Below are positions 26,331 through 34,788 of a stretch of 64,000 bases of DNA, in pieces. The notes beneath the pieces were generated by a model. It was not told where the DNA came from. It ran no database searches and saw only the letters and a list, made by a program, of their open reading frames with translations. Numbering within the stretch: position 1 is the first letter of the stretch; each line of letters starts with the position of its first letter. The stretch lies in NCBI RefSeq assembly GCF_001619615.1, contig NZ_LQQP01000009.1, positions 170,431-234,430 on the forward strand, written 5' to 3'. Made by a program: the position numbers and the translations under genes. The DNA comes from Microbacterium sp. T32 (lineage in GTDB: Bacteria; Actinomycetota; Actinomycetes; Actinomycetales; Microbacteriaceae).

Positions 26331-26834
26331 ATGGCGACCCGCGTGCTCCTCGTGGCCGACACCCACGTTCCGAAGCGGGCGCGGCACCTGCCCCGCGAGC
26401 TCCTGCTCACGGCGGCCGAGGTCGATCTGATCGTCCACGCCGGCGACTGGGTGGATGTCGACGTTCTCGACGGCCTTAGCGCTCTCGCGCCGGTGCTGGG
26501 CGTGTGGGGCAACAACGACGGAGCGGCTCTCCGCGCGCGACTGCCCGAGGTCGCCCGCGCCGAGATCGACGGGGTCCGCATCGCGGTGATCCACGAGACC
26601 GGTCCGGCCGCGGGTCGCGAGAAACGGATGGATGCCACCTTCCCGGACGTGGGTCTCCTCGTGTTCGGGCACAGCCACATCCCGTGGGACACGGTGACGC
26701 CGGGCGGGCTCCGCCTCCTCAATCCGGGGTCGCCGACCGACCGGCGCCGCCAGCCCGACTGCACCCTCATGACCGCCACGCTCGCCGGCGGCGTCGTCCA
26801 CGACGTCCGCCTCCGCGCGGTGTCGCGGGACTGA
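26331..26834 (+). CDS. YfcE-type metallophosphoesterase
   Basis: The 167-residue enzyme has the four metal-site motifs of small calcineurin-like phosphodiesterases: DTHVPK, HAGDWVD, GNNDG and GHSHIPW, plus the late LLNPGSPTDRR. It should cleave phosphodiesters; the natural substrate of this family is unclear. TAGCGT ends 6 nt before the ATG, so it is probably leaderless. Regulation by the adjacent two-component system is possible because the repeat overlaps its promoter. Confidence 0.88.
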   Translation: MATRVLLVADTHVPKRARHLPRELLLTAAEVDLIVHAGDWVDVDVLDGLSALAPVLGVWGNNDGAALRARLPEVARAEIDGVRIAVIHETGPAAGREKRMDATFPDVGLLVFGHSHIPWDTVTPGGLRLLNPGSPTDRRRQPDCTLMTATLAGGVVHDVRLRAVSRD

Positions 26835-26837
26835 GGC

Positions 26838-26853
26838 GTATCGCCGGCATATC
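26838..26853 (+). promoter_or_regulatory. Direct repeat upstream of the vanY-like gene
   Basis: GTATC (26838-26842) and ATATC (26849-26853) are offset by 11 bp. The first half-site is GTATCGCC, close to the GTATCGCG of the other two sites. It lies 48 bp upstream of the GTG start. Confidence 0.4.
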
Positions 26854-26900
26854 CTCGCCCGGATACGCGCTGGCAACGCGGCCCGGACTCGACTGGGGGC

Positions 26901-27509
26901 GTGAGTACCTCGGCATCCCTTCTCGCCCGTCACCTCCGTCGACGTCGGATCGCCCTGCTCGCCGGGTGCGGCCTGGCGATCGTGGTCCTCGCCGCGGTGC
27001 TCTTCCTCGCGGCGTCGACGACGATGTCGGGCTTCACGGCGCGCATCCTGGCGGGAGCGGCGGCGCCGCCGACCGCGGACGACGGGGTGATCGACGCCGA
27101 CGCTCCGCTGACCGTCGACGACCACGACCACCCCGCGATGACCCGGCTCGACCCCGCACTGCGGGACGCGCTGCGGGCGGCGCAGGCCGCCGCCTCGGCG
27201 GACGGGATCACGTTCGACGTCACGAGCGGGTGGCGCAGCGACGCCTACCAGCGGTGGCTCCTGACCGATGCCATCCGCACGTACGGGAGCCGGGAGATCG
27301 CGGAGCAGTACGTCGCCGCGCCCGAGGTCTCGAGTCACGTCACCGGTCACGCCGTCGACATCGGCCCGCTCGACGCGCAGCTCTGGCTCGCCGACCACGG
27401 ACGCGAGTGGGGACTGTGCCAGACCTACGCGAACGAACGCTGGCACTTCGAGCGGGCGACGGATGCCGGGGGAGAGTGCCCCACCCCGCATCTCGACGCC
27501 CGCGGCTGA
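26901..27509 (+). CDS. D-alanyl-D-alanine carboxypeptidase, M15/VanY type
   Basis: The 202-residue protein has an N-terminal signal anchor (ALLAGCGLAIVVLAAVLFLA) and an extracytoplasmic M15B domain. The zinc ligands are H146 and D153 (SSHVTGHAVD) and H182, with catalytic E179 (ERWH). It should trim the terminal D-Ala from peptidoglycan stem peptides, which is the activity that lowers vancomycin binding in VanY systems. It starts with GTG. A shared direct repeat upstream links it to the VanRS-like pair. Confidence 0.88.
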   Translation: MSTSASLLARHLRRRRIALLAGCGLAIVVLAAVLFLAASTTMSGFTARILAGAAAPPTADDGVIDADAPLTVDDHDHPAMTRLDPALRDALRAAQAAASADGITFDVTSGWRSDAYQRWLLTDAIRTYGSREIAEQYVAAPEVSSHVTGHAVDIGPLDAQLWLADHGREWGLCQTYANERWHFERATDAGGECPTPHLDARG

Positions 27510-27515
27510 CCCGCG

Positions 27516-28622
27516 TCAGACGCGTCGCGCCGCCGAGGTCAGCGGGCACTCGAACGGATCGCGCGCGGCGAGTCCCACTCGGTTCAGGTACGCGATGACG
27601 ATCCCGTACGACTGGAGGAGCGTCGTCTCGACGTACGGCACCTGCAGCGTCTGGCAGTGCTCGCGCACGATCTCCCGCGCGCGGCTGAGGTACGGCCGCG
27701 GCATGTTCGGGAACAGGTGGTGCTCGATCTGGTAGTTGAGGCCGCCCATGAGCCAGGTCGCCCACCAGCCACCCGAGATGTTGCGGGACGTGCGCACCTG
27801 CTTGCTGAAGAAGTCGAGCTTCGCGCCCGGCGCGATGACGGCCATGCCCTTGTGGTTGGGGGCGAACGACGCGCCCATGTACACGCCGAACACGGCGAGC
27901 TGCACACCGAGGAACGCGAACGCCATCCCCAGCGGGAGGAACACGAACACCGGGGCGACGAAGAGAGCCATGCGGAGGGCGAGGAGGCCCAGCTCGGTCC
28001 AGCGTCCCTTGATCTCGCCGCGGGAGACGAGGTGGCGGATCGCCAGCGCGTGGAGGTTCAGGCCCTCGAGCGTGAGGAGGGGGAAGAACAGCCAGCCCTG
28101 CCGCTGGGTGATCCAGCGCTGGATGCCGCGAGCCCTGGCGGCATCCTCGTCGAGGAACGAGATGGTGTCGATCTCGATGTCGGGGTCCTTGCCGACGCGG
28201 TTGGGGTTGGCATGGTGGCGGGTGTGCTTGGTGGCCCACCACGACTGGCTCATGCCGACGACGCCGTTCCCGATCCACAGCGCGAGGCGGTCGTTGGCCC
28301 GCCCCGACGCGAAGATCTGGCGGTGGTTCGCCTCGTGCGCGAGGAAGGCGACCTGGGTGAACAGGATGCCGAGGGCCGCGGCGATGAGGAGCTGGAACCA
28401 GCTGTCACCGAGGAGGACGAAGCCGGTGATCGCCCCGCCGAAGCCGAGGACGATGGCCGCGCCGACGAGGGAGTAGAAGACGGGGGTGCGGGCCAGGAAC
28501 CCGCTCTCGCGGACGACCTGCGAGAGTTCCGTGTAGGCCTTGGCGATCGGGGGGAATTCGGTGGTGCCGGAATAGGTCTGACGGACGGGGCCGAGTCGGG
28601 ACTCGACGATGGTGGAGGCGAT
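27516..28622 (-). CDS. Membrane fatty-acid desaturase; start codon abnormal
   Basis: The 368-residue protein is a di-iron acyl desaturase with the three histidine boxes HEANH, HTRHH and QIEHHLFP and paired membrane helices between them. Box 1 lies upstream of the first in-frame ATG (28253), so that ATG cannot be the start. From there back to the stop at 28668-28670 the frame has no ATG, GTG, TTG or other usable canonical codon in the expected place. The best candidate is ATC at 28622-28620, preceded by GAGGAG at 7 nt, giving IASTIVESRLGPVRQ. A base difference at that codon, or a rare ATC start, are the two explanations. Confidence 0.82.
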   Translation of the reverse strand: MASTIVESRLGPVRQTYSGTTEFPPIAKAYTELSQVVRESGFLARTPVFYSLVGAAIVLGFGGAITGFVLLGDSWFQLLIAAALGILFTQVAFLAHEANHRQIFASGRANDRLALWIGNGVVGMSQSWWATKHTRHHANPNRVGKDPDIEIDTISFLDEDAARARGIQRWITQRQGWLFFPLLTLEGLNLHALAIRHLVSRGEIKGRWTELGLLALRMALFVAPVFVFLPLGMAFAFLGVQLAVFGVYMGASFAPNHKGMAVIAPGAKLDFFSKQVRTSRNISGGWWATWLMGGLNYQIEHHLFPNMPRPYLSRAREIVREHCQTLQVPYVETTLLQSYGIVIAYLNRVGLAARDPFECPLTSAARRV

Positions 28623-28806
28623 GAAGATGCTCCTCGCGATGATGACCGAAGTCGGGAACCGAGGCGTTTACCCGGGCTGAGGCTCACACTACGGGGGAGT
28701 CCATAAGCGTGTCGGTATACGCCCTCATGCACGGCATATTCACCGGAACCCGGTACCTCGCGGACACCGCTGCATCGTTCGCCGGGTATCGCGTTGCGTG
28801 AACGCG

Positions 28807-28849
28807 GCGAAGGCCGGGCGGCCGCCGAAGCGGCCCTCCCGGCCTTCGC
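28807..28849 (-). terminator. Terminator of the cold-shock gene
   Basis: A 12-bp outer stem (GCGAAGGCCGGG with its complement) encloses a second 6-bp hairpin GGCCGC-CGAA-GCGGCC. It begins 14 nt after the stop codon on the minus strand. Confidence 0.75.
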
Positions 28850-28863
28850 TGAGGAGCGTGAGC

Positions 28864-29067
28864 TCAGAGGGGGCGGATGTTCGCCGCCTGCATGCCCTTG
28901 GGGCCCTGCTCAGCGTCGAATTCGACCTTCTGTGCTTCCTGCAGCTCCTTGAAGCCATTGCCCTGGATCGCGCTGAAGTGCGCGAACAGGTCGGCCGAGC
29001 CGTCGTCGGGTGCGATGAACCCGTAGCCCTTCTCGGAGTTGAACCATTTCACGGTGCCAGTGGCCAT
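28864..29067 (-). CDS. Cold-shock protein, CspA family
   Basis: The 67-residue protein is one cold-shock domain with both RNA-binding motifs, KGYGFI and DLFAHF. The opening [14 protein letters not shown] is the standard start, with AAAGGAAG 6 nt upstream. The open frame continues upstream for a further ~100 codons without a stop, but the ribosome site and family length favour this internal ATG. It binds single-stranded RNA/DNA and melts structure at low temperature. Confidence 0.93.
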   Translation of the reverse strand: MATGTVKWFNSEKGYGFIAPDDGSADLFAHFSAIQGNGFKELQEAQKVEFDAEQGPKGMQAANIRPL

Positions 29068-29611
29068 CGTGTTCTTCCTTTTTCTTCGTGGGCCGCGATT
29101 GCGGCCGGGTGCGCCGCTCCGACGCATGCGGAGCGGACGGGGACGCCGCGCGACCGGGAGGGTCGTGCGAACGCGGTGGACGTCGACGGCGGACTGGGCC
29201 GCTGCGACGGAGTCGTGGATGCCGAGATCTTCACCGCGCGCCCCCTGGGCTTCGAAGCCCGAGGGGGCGGCGCCGACGAAACCGGCGTACGCCGAATCGA
29301 CCGTCGCGACGAACACGTCGAGATCGGCCTGGCGCCACGACAGAGGCGGGGGGAGGAGAGGAGACACGCGAACTTTCCGCGGCCGATGGGCGACCGGGGG
29401 TCGCGCCCACGCAGACCGCGCGGAGATGAGGAGGGAGTGGCATCGATCACGGCTCGGTGCCGTGCGCCCGGCATCTCAGCGATGAGGCGGACGTCGATGA
29501 AGCTAATCCCAGAACGAATACTCCACGGTAGCACGGATGGCCCCCGCGGCCTACGGGCACAACGCGGGGCCCGACCGCACCGTGCGCCGTCGGGCCGGAA
29601 TCGCCGCGACC
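29068..29611 (-). other. Long region upstream of the cold-shock gene: leader or in-frame upstream ORF
   Basis: This 544-bp stretch has no gene I can assert. On the minus strand the frame of the cold-shock protein stays open back to a GTG at 29367, and the translated part (for example [20 protein letters not shown], then [16 protein letters not shown]) has GC-rich third positions by eye, as if coding. It could be a small upstream protein, an N-terminally extended isoform, or a structured cold-shock leader. A promoter-like GTGCTACCGTGG lies at 29526-29537 on the minus strand. Confidence 0.3.
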
Positions 29612-29731
29612 TCAGCCGCCGGAGGGGTTGTCGATGGGCGCGTCGTCGTCATCCGTGCCGTCGGGGATCTCGGGGAGGTCGGCCGTCTCGAGCTCGTCGG
29701 GCTGGTCGGCGGTGTCAGGTGTGGAGGTCAT
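29612..29731 (-). CDS. Small acidic peptide, hypothetical
   Basis: This 39-codon frame begins with ATG and encodes an acidic, disordered-looking peptide rich in Asp, Glu and Pro that ends DNPSGG. Third codon positions are mostly G or C, in line with coding. I know no family. It stands alone and may be translated weakly, as its ribosome site is poor. Confidence 0.4.
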   Translation of the reverse strand: MTSTPDTADQPDELETADLPEIPDGTDDDDAPIDNPSGG

Positions 29732-29844
29732 GGCATCCACTCGACCAACGATCGCGGGCGGGCGCAGGTCCCTTGCGCGAGAGCGGTCGGTGTGCACGGC
29801 GCAAGCCCCCGATCCGGACCGCACCCCGCTGGCACCATGACGCC

Positions 29845-30000
29845 ATGTCACGACCTCCGCTGCGCACCAAGCCGTGCGCCTACTGCGGCCGCCCGTTCTC
29901 CGATCGCAAGCGCTGGAGTGGGCGCGACCAGTGGGACGAGGTCCTGTACTGCTCGCGCGGATGCCGCGCGAACGCGGCGAAGCAGCGGCGGCGCGCGTGA
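29845..30000 (+). CDS. DUF2256 zinc-ribbon protein
   Basis: The 51-residue protein has a zinc-ribbon-like set of cysteines: CAYC near residue 11 and CSRGC near 36, with RPFSDRKRWSG between. This is DUF2256. Such proteins are often encoded next to FeS-type cryptochromes, and here its stop overlaps the cryptochrome start (GTGA), so translation is coupled. Function is unknown. Confidence 0.8.
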   Translation: MSRPPLRTKPCAYCGRPFSDRKRWSGRDQWDEVLYCSRGCRANAAKQRRRA

Positions 30001-31439
30001 GGGCGGCGCTGATCCTCGCGACGCAGCAGTTCGCGGAGCATCCGGCGTTCGCCGACGACGGCGTGGAGGAGTTCTTCTTCATCGAGTCCGCGCCGCGCTT
30101 CGCGAAGCTGCCCTACCACCGGCACAAGATCGTGCTGCTGCTCTCCGCGATGCGGCACACGGCAGCGCGGCTCGAGGCCGAGGGACGGACCGTGCGGCGC
30201 ATCGCGCTGTCCGACGACCTCACGTTCCGCGCGGGTCTCGAGCGCCTGCTGGAGAAGCACGGCGTGACCGAGCTGACATGGATGAGCGACCCCAACCGGC
30301 CGGTCGACGAGCGCATCGCGGCGATCTGCGCCGCCCAGGGCGTGGAGACGGACATCCTCCCCGACGGCCTGTTCCTCACCCCGGAAGAGGAGGTCGACGG
30401 GTGGTTCGCGGAGCACCCCACGCCGGTGATGGAGGACTTCTATCACTGGCAGCGTCGGCGCACCGGCATCCTGATGGAGGGCGGGAAGCCCACGGGTCGC
30501 CGATGGAACTTCGACGCCGACAACCGCAAGCCGCTGCCGAAGAAGGGCGTCGAGATCCCGGCGCTGCCGACGCTCGCGCACGACGACATCACCGCCGCCG
30601 TCATCGCCGAGGTCGACGACCGCTTCCCCGAGCACCCCGGTGCCGCGACGGACTTCTGGCTCCCGGTCACGCCGGAGGACGCCCGCGCGTGGCTCGACGT
30701 CTTCGTCGCCGAGCGTCTGGGCGACTTCGGCCGGTACGAGGACGCCATGAAGGCCGACGAGCCGTTCCTCTTCCACGCGGTGATCTCGCCCATGCTCAAC
30801 ATCGGGCTGCTCACCGTCGGGGAGGTGATCGCCGCGGTCACGCGGACCGCCGCGCCGCTGGCATCCATCGAGGGGTTCGTCCGCCAGGTGATCGGCTGGC
30901 GCGAGTACATGCGCGGGATGTACCGGGCGCACCCGAAGCTCGAGCGGGTGAATGCGCTGCACCTGGAGGGACGCGTCGAGAAGTACTGGTACTCCGGGAA
31001 ACGGATGCCGTCCGATCTGCCGGTGCCGGTGCGAACGGTGCTCGACCGCGTGCATCGGTGGGGGTACGCGCACCACATCGAGCGGCTCATGGTGCTCGGC
31101 AACTGGTTCCTGCTGCAGGGGTATGCCCCGCGGGAGGTGAACGCGTGGTTCCTCGCGCTGTTCGTCGACGCGTACGACTGGGTGATGGTGCCCAATGTCA
31201 TGGGCATGAGCCAGTTCGCCGACGGCGGCTTCGTCGCCACCAAGCCGTACGTGTCGGGCGGGGCGTACCTGCAGAAGATGGGGTCGTGGTGGCCGTCGGC
31301 TCAGGATGCCAAGGACTCGGTGTTCACCGACGCGTATTGGGCATTCCTCGAGCGGCATGAAGACGTGCTCGCGGGCAACCACCGGCTGTCCCTCGCGCTC
31401 GCGCAGATGCGCAAGCGGAGGGACGCGGCCGGTTCCTAG
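29997..31439 (+). CDS. Cryptochrome/photolyase-family protein, FeS-BCP type without the cluster cysteines
   Basis: The 480-residue flavoprotein belongs to the bacterial cryptochrome/(6-4) photolyase class of PhrB: FIESAPRFAKLPYHRHKIVLLLSAMRH at the start, and WFLLQGYAPREVNAWFLALFVDAYDWVM, QFADGGFVATKPYVSGGAYLQKMG near the end. Known members bind a [4Fe-4S] cluster through four C-terminal cysteines, but here C111 is the only cysteine and the expected cysteine-bearing stretch is replaced by SWWPSAQDAKDSVFTDAYW. FAD binding looks intact. It is coupled to DUF2256. Its stop overlaps the neighbouring gene's stop in the shared CTAG. Confidence 0.88.
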   Translation: MRAALILATQQFAEHPAFADDGVEEFFFIESAPRFAKLPYHRHKIVLLLSAMRHTAARLEAEGRTVRRIALSDDLTFRAGLERLLEKHGVTELTWMSDPNRPVDERIAAICAAQGVETDILPDGLFLTPEEEVDGWFAEHPTPVMEDFYHWQRRRTGILMEGGKPTGRRWNFDADNRKPLPKKGVEIPALPTLAHDDITAAVIAEVDDRFPEHPGAATDFWLPVTPEDARAWLDVFVAERLGDFGRYEDAMKADEPFLFHAVISPMLNIGLLTVGEVIAAVTRTAAPLASIEGFVRQVIGWREYMRGMYRAHPKLERVNALHLEGRVEKYWYSGKRMPSDLPVPVRTVLDRVHRWGYAHHIERLMVLGNWFLLQGYAPREVNAWFLALFVDAYDWVMVPNVMGMSQFADGGFVATKPYVSGGAYLQKMGSWWPSAQDAKDSVFTDAYWAFLERHEDVLAGNHRLSLALAQMRKRRDAAGS

Positions 31440-31651
31440 CCCTTCAGCTTGTTCAGCGCCGAGCCCTTGTGGGCGGCGGTGGCGTCGGTCTTCTCCGACT
31501 TCACGATGTAGGCCGGCTCGTCCTCGGATGCCGTGAACTTCTGGCCGTCGTGCTGGAAGTCCTTCGTCTTCTTCTCCACGACCTCACCCTGCGTGCGGCC
31601 CTGGGGCGTGTCCCAGCTGACGCGGTCGCCCTTCGACAGATCCTTCGACAT
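31436..31651 (-). CDS. DUF2945 (TUDOR-like) protein
   Basis: The 71-residue protein opens MSKDLSKGDRVSWDTPQGRTQGEVV, the DUF2945 signature (hypervirulence-associated TUDOR domain), and is rich in Lys. Role unknown. It is convergent with the cryptochrome gene, both stops sharing the tetranucleotide CTAG at 31436-31439. Confidence 0.85.
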   Translation of the reverse strand: MSKDLSKGDRVSWDTPQGRTQGEVVEKKTKDFQHDGQKFTASEDEPAYIVKSEKTDATAAHKGSALNKLKG

Positions 31652-31822
31652 GTCATTCCTTCCGTTCGGTCTCGCCATGGTCGCGAGCCGTACCGGAGCG
31701 GAGCCGGGGATTGACAGCCGCCGGACGGTACGCGTTCGGGACGGCGAGCGCAATGCCTCGTCGGGTCGGAACACCGTGCGTAGCGTCGAGAGCGTCCCCC
31801 GGATCCCCACGTGAGGAGCGCC

Positions 31823-33352
31823 ATGTCCGATCCCACCACCGCCAACAACGGAGCGCCGGTCGCCAGCGACGAGCACTCGCAGAGCGTCGGGGCCGACGGC
31901 TCCATCGCCCTGACCGACCACTATCTGATCGAGAAGCTCGCGCAGTTCAACCGCGAGCGCGTGCCCGAGCGGGTGGTGCACGCGAAGGGCGGTGGCGCGT
32001 TCGGCAGGTTCCGTACGACCGGCGATGTCTCCGCGTACACGCGTGCGGCGTTGTTCCAGCCCGGCGTCGAGACCGAGATGCTCGCGCGGTTCTCGTCGGT
32101 CGCCGGCGAGCAGGGGAGCCCCGACACGTGGCGCGACCCCCGCGGGTTCTCGCTGAAGTTCTACACGACCGAGGGCAATTACGACCTCGTCGGCAACAAC
32201 ACCCCCGTCTTCTTCGTCAAGGACGGCATCAAGTTCCCCGACTTCATCCGCTCGCAGAAGCGTCTGCCCGGCAGTCACCTGCGCGACAACACCATGCAGT
32301 GGGACTTCTGGACGCTGTCCCCCGAGAGCGCCCACCGGGTCACCTGGCTCATGGGGGACCGCGGCATCCCGGCCTCGTGGCGCCACATGAACGGCTACGG
32401 CTCGCACACGTACCAGTGGATCAACGCCGACGGCGAGCGGTTCTGGGTGAAGTACCACTTCCACACCGACCAGGGGCACAAGACGCTGACGCAGGACGAG
32501 GCCGACCAGATCGCGGGTCAGGACGCCGACTTCCACATCCGCGACCTGTACGCCGCGATCGAGCGGCACGAGTTCCCGACGTGGACGCTCAAGGTGCAGA
32601 TCATGCCCTACGAGGATGCCAAGACCTACCGCTTCAACCCGTTCGACCTGACGAAGGTGTGGCCGCACAGCGACTATCCCGAGATCGAGGTCGGCACGAT
32701 GGAGCTGAACCGCAATCCCGGCAACTACTTCGCCGAGATCGAGCAGGCCGCGTTCGAGCCGTCGAATTTCGTTCCCGGCATCGACGGCAGCCCCGACAAG
32801 ATGCTGCAGGCCCGCATCTTCAGCTACGCCGACGCGCACCGCTATCGCGTGGGCACGAATTACCAGCAGCTGCCGGTGAACCGGCCGCGCACCGAGGTGC
32901 ACTCGTACTCGAAGGAGGGCGCGATGCGCTACGAGTACAACCCGCCCGAGGTCCCGGTCTATGCGCCGAACTCCGTCGGCGGTCCCGCGGCCGATCCGCG
33001 ACGCGCCGGTGACGGCGGCTGGCAGAGCGACGGGGAGCTCGTCCGCTCGGCCGCGACGTTGCACCCGGAGGACGACGACTGGGGTCAGGCGGGCGCCCTC
33101 GTACGCGAGGTCATGTCGGCCGATGCCCGCGACCGTCTCATCGAGACGATCACCGGCCACGTCGGCGGGGTGACGCGCGCGGACGTCCGGGACCGCGCCG
33201 TGCAGTACTGGAAGAACGTGGATGCCGAGATCGGCGCGCGCGTCGAGGCCGGGCTCCCGCCGCTCGAGGGATCGACCGCCCCCGGCGAGCAGCTCAGCGA
33301 ACCGAACCCCGACGGCGACCTCGTCGGGCGGGACGTCGCGGGGCGCGTCTGA
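31823..33352 (+). CDS. Heme catalase
   Basis: The 509-residue enzyme is a monofunctional catalase. The distal His lies in [11 protein letters not shown], the conserved Asn in [12 protein letters not shown], and the proximal heme-ligand Tyr in [14 protein letters not shown]. The length fits the small-subunit clade. It removes hydrogen peroxide in the cytosol. GAGGAG lies 7 nt before the ATG. It has no regulator next to it. Confidence 0.95.
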   Translation: MSDPTTANNGAPVASDEHSQSVGADGSIALTDHYLIEKLAQFNRERVPERVVHAKGGGAFGRFRTTGDVSAYTRAALFQPGVETEMLARFSSVAGEQGSPDTWRDPRGFSLKFYTTEGNYDLVGNNTPVFFVKDGIKFPDFIRSQKRLPGSHLRDNTMQWDFWTLSPESAHRVTWLMGDRGIPASWRHMNGYGSHTYQWINADGERFWVKYHFHTDQGHKTLTQDEADQIAGQDADFHIRDLYAAIERHEFPTWTLKVQIMPYEDAKTYRFNPFDLTKVWPHSDYPEIEVGTMELNRNPGNYFAEIEQAAFEPSNFVPGIDGSPDKMLQARIFSYADAHRYRVGTNYQQLPVNRPRTEVHSYSKEGAMRYEYNPPEVPVYAPNSVGGPAADPRRAGDGGWQSDGELVRSAATLHPEDDDWGQAGALVREVMSADARDRLIETITGHVGGVTRADVRDRAVQYWKNVDAEIGARVEAGLPPLEGSTAPGEQLSEPNPDGDLVGRDVAGRV

Positions 33353-33362
33353 CCGCGGTTGC

Positions 33363-33399
33363 GGCGGGACCGTGCCTCACACCGTGGCGCGGTCCCGCC
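33363..33399. terminator. Bidirectional terminator between catalase and the membrane gene
   Basis: GGCGGGACCG (33363-33372) pairs with CGGTCCCGCC (33390-33399) around a 17-nt loop that carries the stop codon of the minus-strand gene. Confidence 0.6.
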
Positions 33400-33964
33400 G
33401 GGTCAACCGGAAGCGGGATGCCAGCACCCCGGCGATCAGAGCTCCGAACCCGCCCGCGACCATGTCGCCGATCGTGTCGTCGTACGTGACGAAGATGCTG
33501 TCGGTGATGAACCGATAGCCGAACCACTCGACCATCTCCCATACGGCGCTGAGCGCGAGTCCTGCCACAGTCCCGAGGACGATCGGTGCACGGCGTCGGC
33601 CCGTTCGCGCCACGACCCCGGTGTCCTCGAGCACGACGAGCGCGACGGCCGCGAGCACTCCGGTGCACACCGCGTGCACGACGAGGTCCCATCCCGTCCA
33701 GGCGCGGTACAGGTCGATGACGTTGCTCCCGGCCGCGATGATCACGGTGACGCAGACGGTGAGATCGAGGCCCGACCGTAGGCCCAGCATCCGGGAGAGC
33801 ATGACGGCGGGGAGCGTCATCGACAGCACCGCTGCGTCGGTCGCGGGGAGCGTGATCGCTGCGACGAGCACGCCCACGATGGCGATGGCGCGCACGGCAT
33901 CCGTGGTCCACTCCGTCGCGGTCCGCGGCGGCCGCTTCAGATGGGCGTACAGCGCGCGGATCAT
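33377..33964 (-). CDS. Hypothetical multi-pass membrane protein
   Basis: The 195-residue protein has about five membrane helices, with the recognisable blocks GWDLVVHAVCTGVLAAV and SAVWEMVEWFGYRF. I do not recognise the family beyond a similarity in feel to DUF2238/VanZ-like proteins (the E-x-x-E-W-F-G pattern). It overlaps the upstream phosphatase gene by ATGA and is the last gene of a three-gene operon. Confidence 0.7.
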   Translation of the reverse strand: MIRALYAHLKRPPRTATEWTTDAVRAIAIVGVLVAAITLPATDAAVLSMTLPAVMLSRMLGLRSGLDLTVCVTVIIAAGSNVIDLYRAWTGWDLVVHAVCTGVLAAVALVVLEDTGVVARTGRRRAPIVLGTVAGLALSAVWEMVEWFGYRFITDSIFVTYDDTIGDMVAGGFGALIAGVLASRFRLTRRDRATV

Positions 33965-34788
33965 CGCGATCCCGGGATCCGCACGACGGCCTGCACCGGC
34001 AGGTGGTCGGACGGCCAACTCGTGCCCGTCGGGCGCGGGTCGATGCCGGTGGCGCGGACGTCGACGTCGGGCGTGACGAGGACCGCGTCGATGCGCCGGG
34101 CACCGGCGCGCGGCCTCCGGTAGTTGTTGAACGTGCCCCATTCGACGGTACGGCGAGTGGGAGCGTACGACCACGTGTCGACGAGGCCGCCGTCGGCGAA
34201 CATGTCGGCGAGCTCAGCCGACCGGATCGGGGCGTTGACGTCGGCCGTGAACAGCAGGGGCAGCTCTTCCGTGGCGACGAGCTCGGCGAGCCAGCGGGCG
34301 GAGCGGCGGCGCGCACGGCGCGAGAACGCGTCGAAGTGGCTGTTGACGAAGACGAAGGGGGCGCCGGTCGCGCCGTCGCGGAACCGCGCGATGACGGCGA
34401 TGCGCGGAATCGTGTTCCCCCAGCCCACGGAGCCGTCGATCGCCGGGGTGTCGGAGAGGGCGACCTGCGTCCAGTCCAGGAGGTCGACCCGGTCGCGGTC
34501 GTAGAAGATCGGCGTGCCCTCGCCGTCCCGGTCCTTCCCGCGCCCGTGGCCGATGCGGCCGTAGCGACTGCCGAGCGACTCCTGGACCCACCGTGCCTGG
34601 TCGGGTCGCGCTTCCTGCGACCCGAGCAGGTGGGGCTTGTTCGCGCCGAGGAACACCCGCAGGCGCTCCTTGCGGAGCCCCCAGCGGTCCTCGGGCGGCC
34701 AGGTCAGCCGCTCGAACCGGCGGCGGATGTTGAAGCTCATGACGTGCAGGTCGGGGGCTTCGACGTTCGGGAACAGCACCGCGTCCAT
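33961..34788 (-). CDS. Endonuclease/exonuclease/phosphatase-family protein
   Basis: The 275-residue protein has the metal-site motifs of the EEP (DNase I-like) fold: HVMSFNIRRRFE at the start, LGSQEARPDQA, FVNSHFDAF, LFTADVNAP, and PSDHLPVQAVV at the end. No signal peptide is visible, so it is probably cytosolic; sugar-phosphate, lipid or nucleic-acid substrates are all possible. The ATG at 34788 shares a base with the stop of the glycosyltransferase gene (ATG/TGA), so the two are coupled. Confidence 0.85.
   Translation of the reverse strand: MDAVLFPNVEAPDLHVMSFNIRRRFERLTWPPEDRWGLRKERLRVFLGANKPHLLGSQEARPDQARWVQESLGSRYGRIGHGRGKDRDGEGTPIFYDRDRVDLLDWTQVALSDTPAIDGSVGWGNTIPRIAVIARFRDGATGAPFVFVNSHFDAFSRRARRRSARWLAELVATEELPLLFTADVNAPIRSAELADMFADGGLVDTWSYAPTRRTVEWGTFNNYRRPRAGARRIDAVLVTPDVDVRATGIDPRPTGTSWPSDHLPVQAVVRIPGSR

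Noticed and set aside
28250..28732. Alternative frame over the desaturase N-terminus (Ser/Arg-rich)
   Set aside because: It offers GTG/ATG starts, but the translation is low complexity and lacks the first histidine box, which lies in the other frame.
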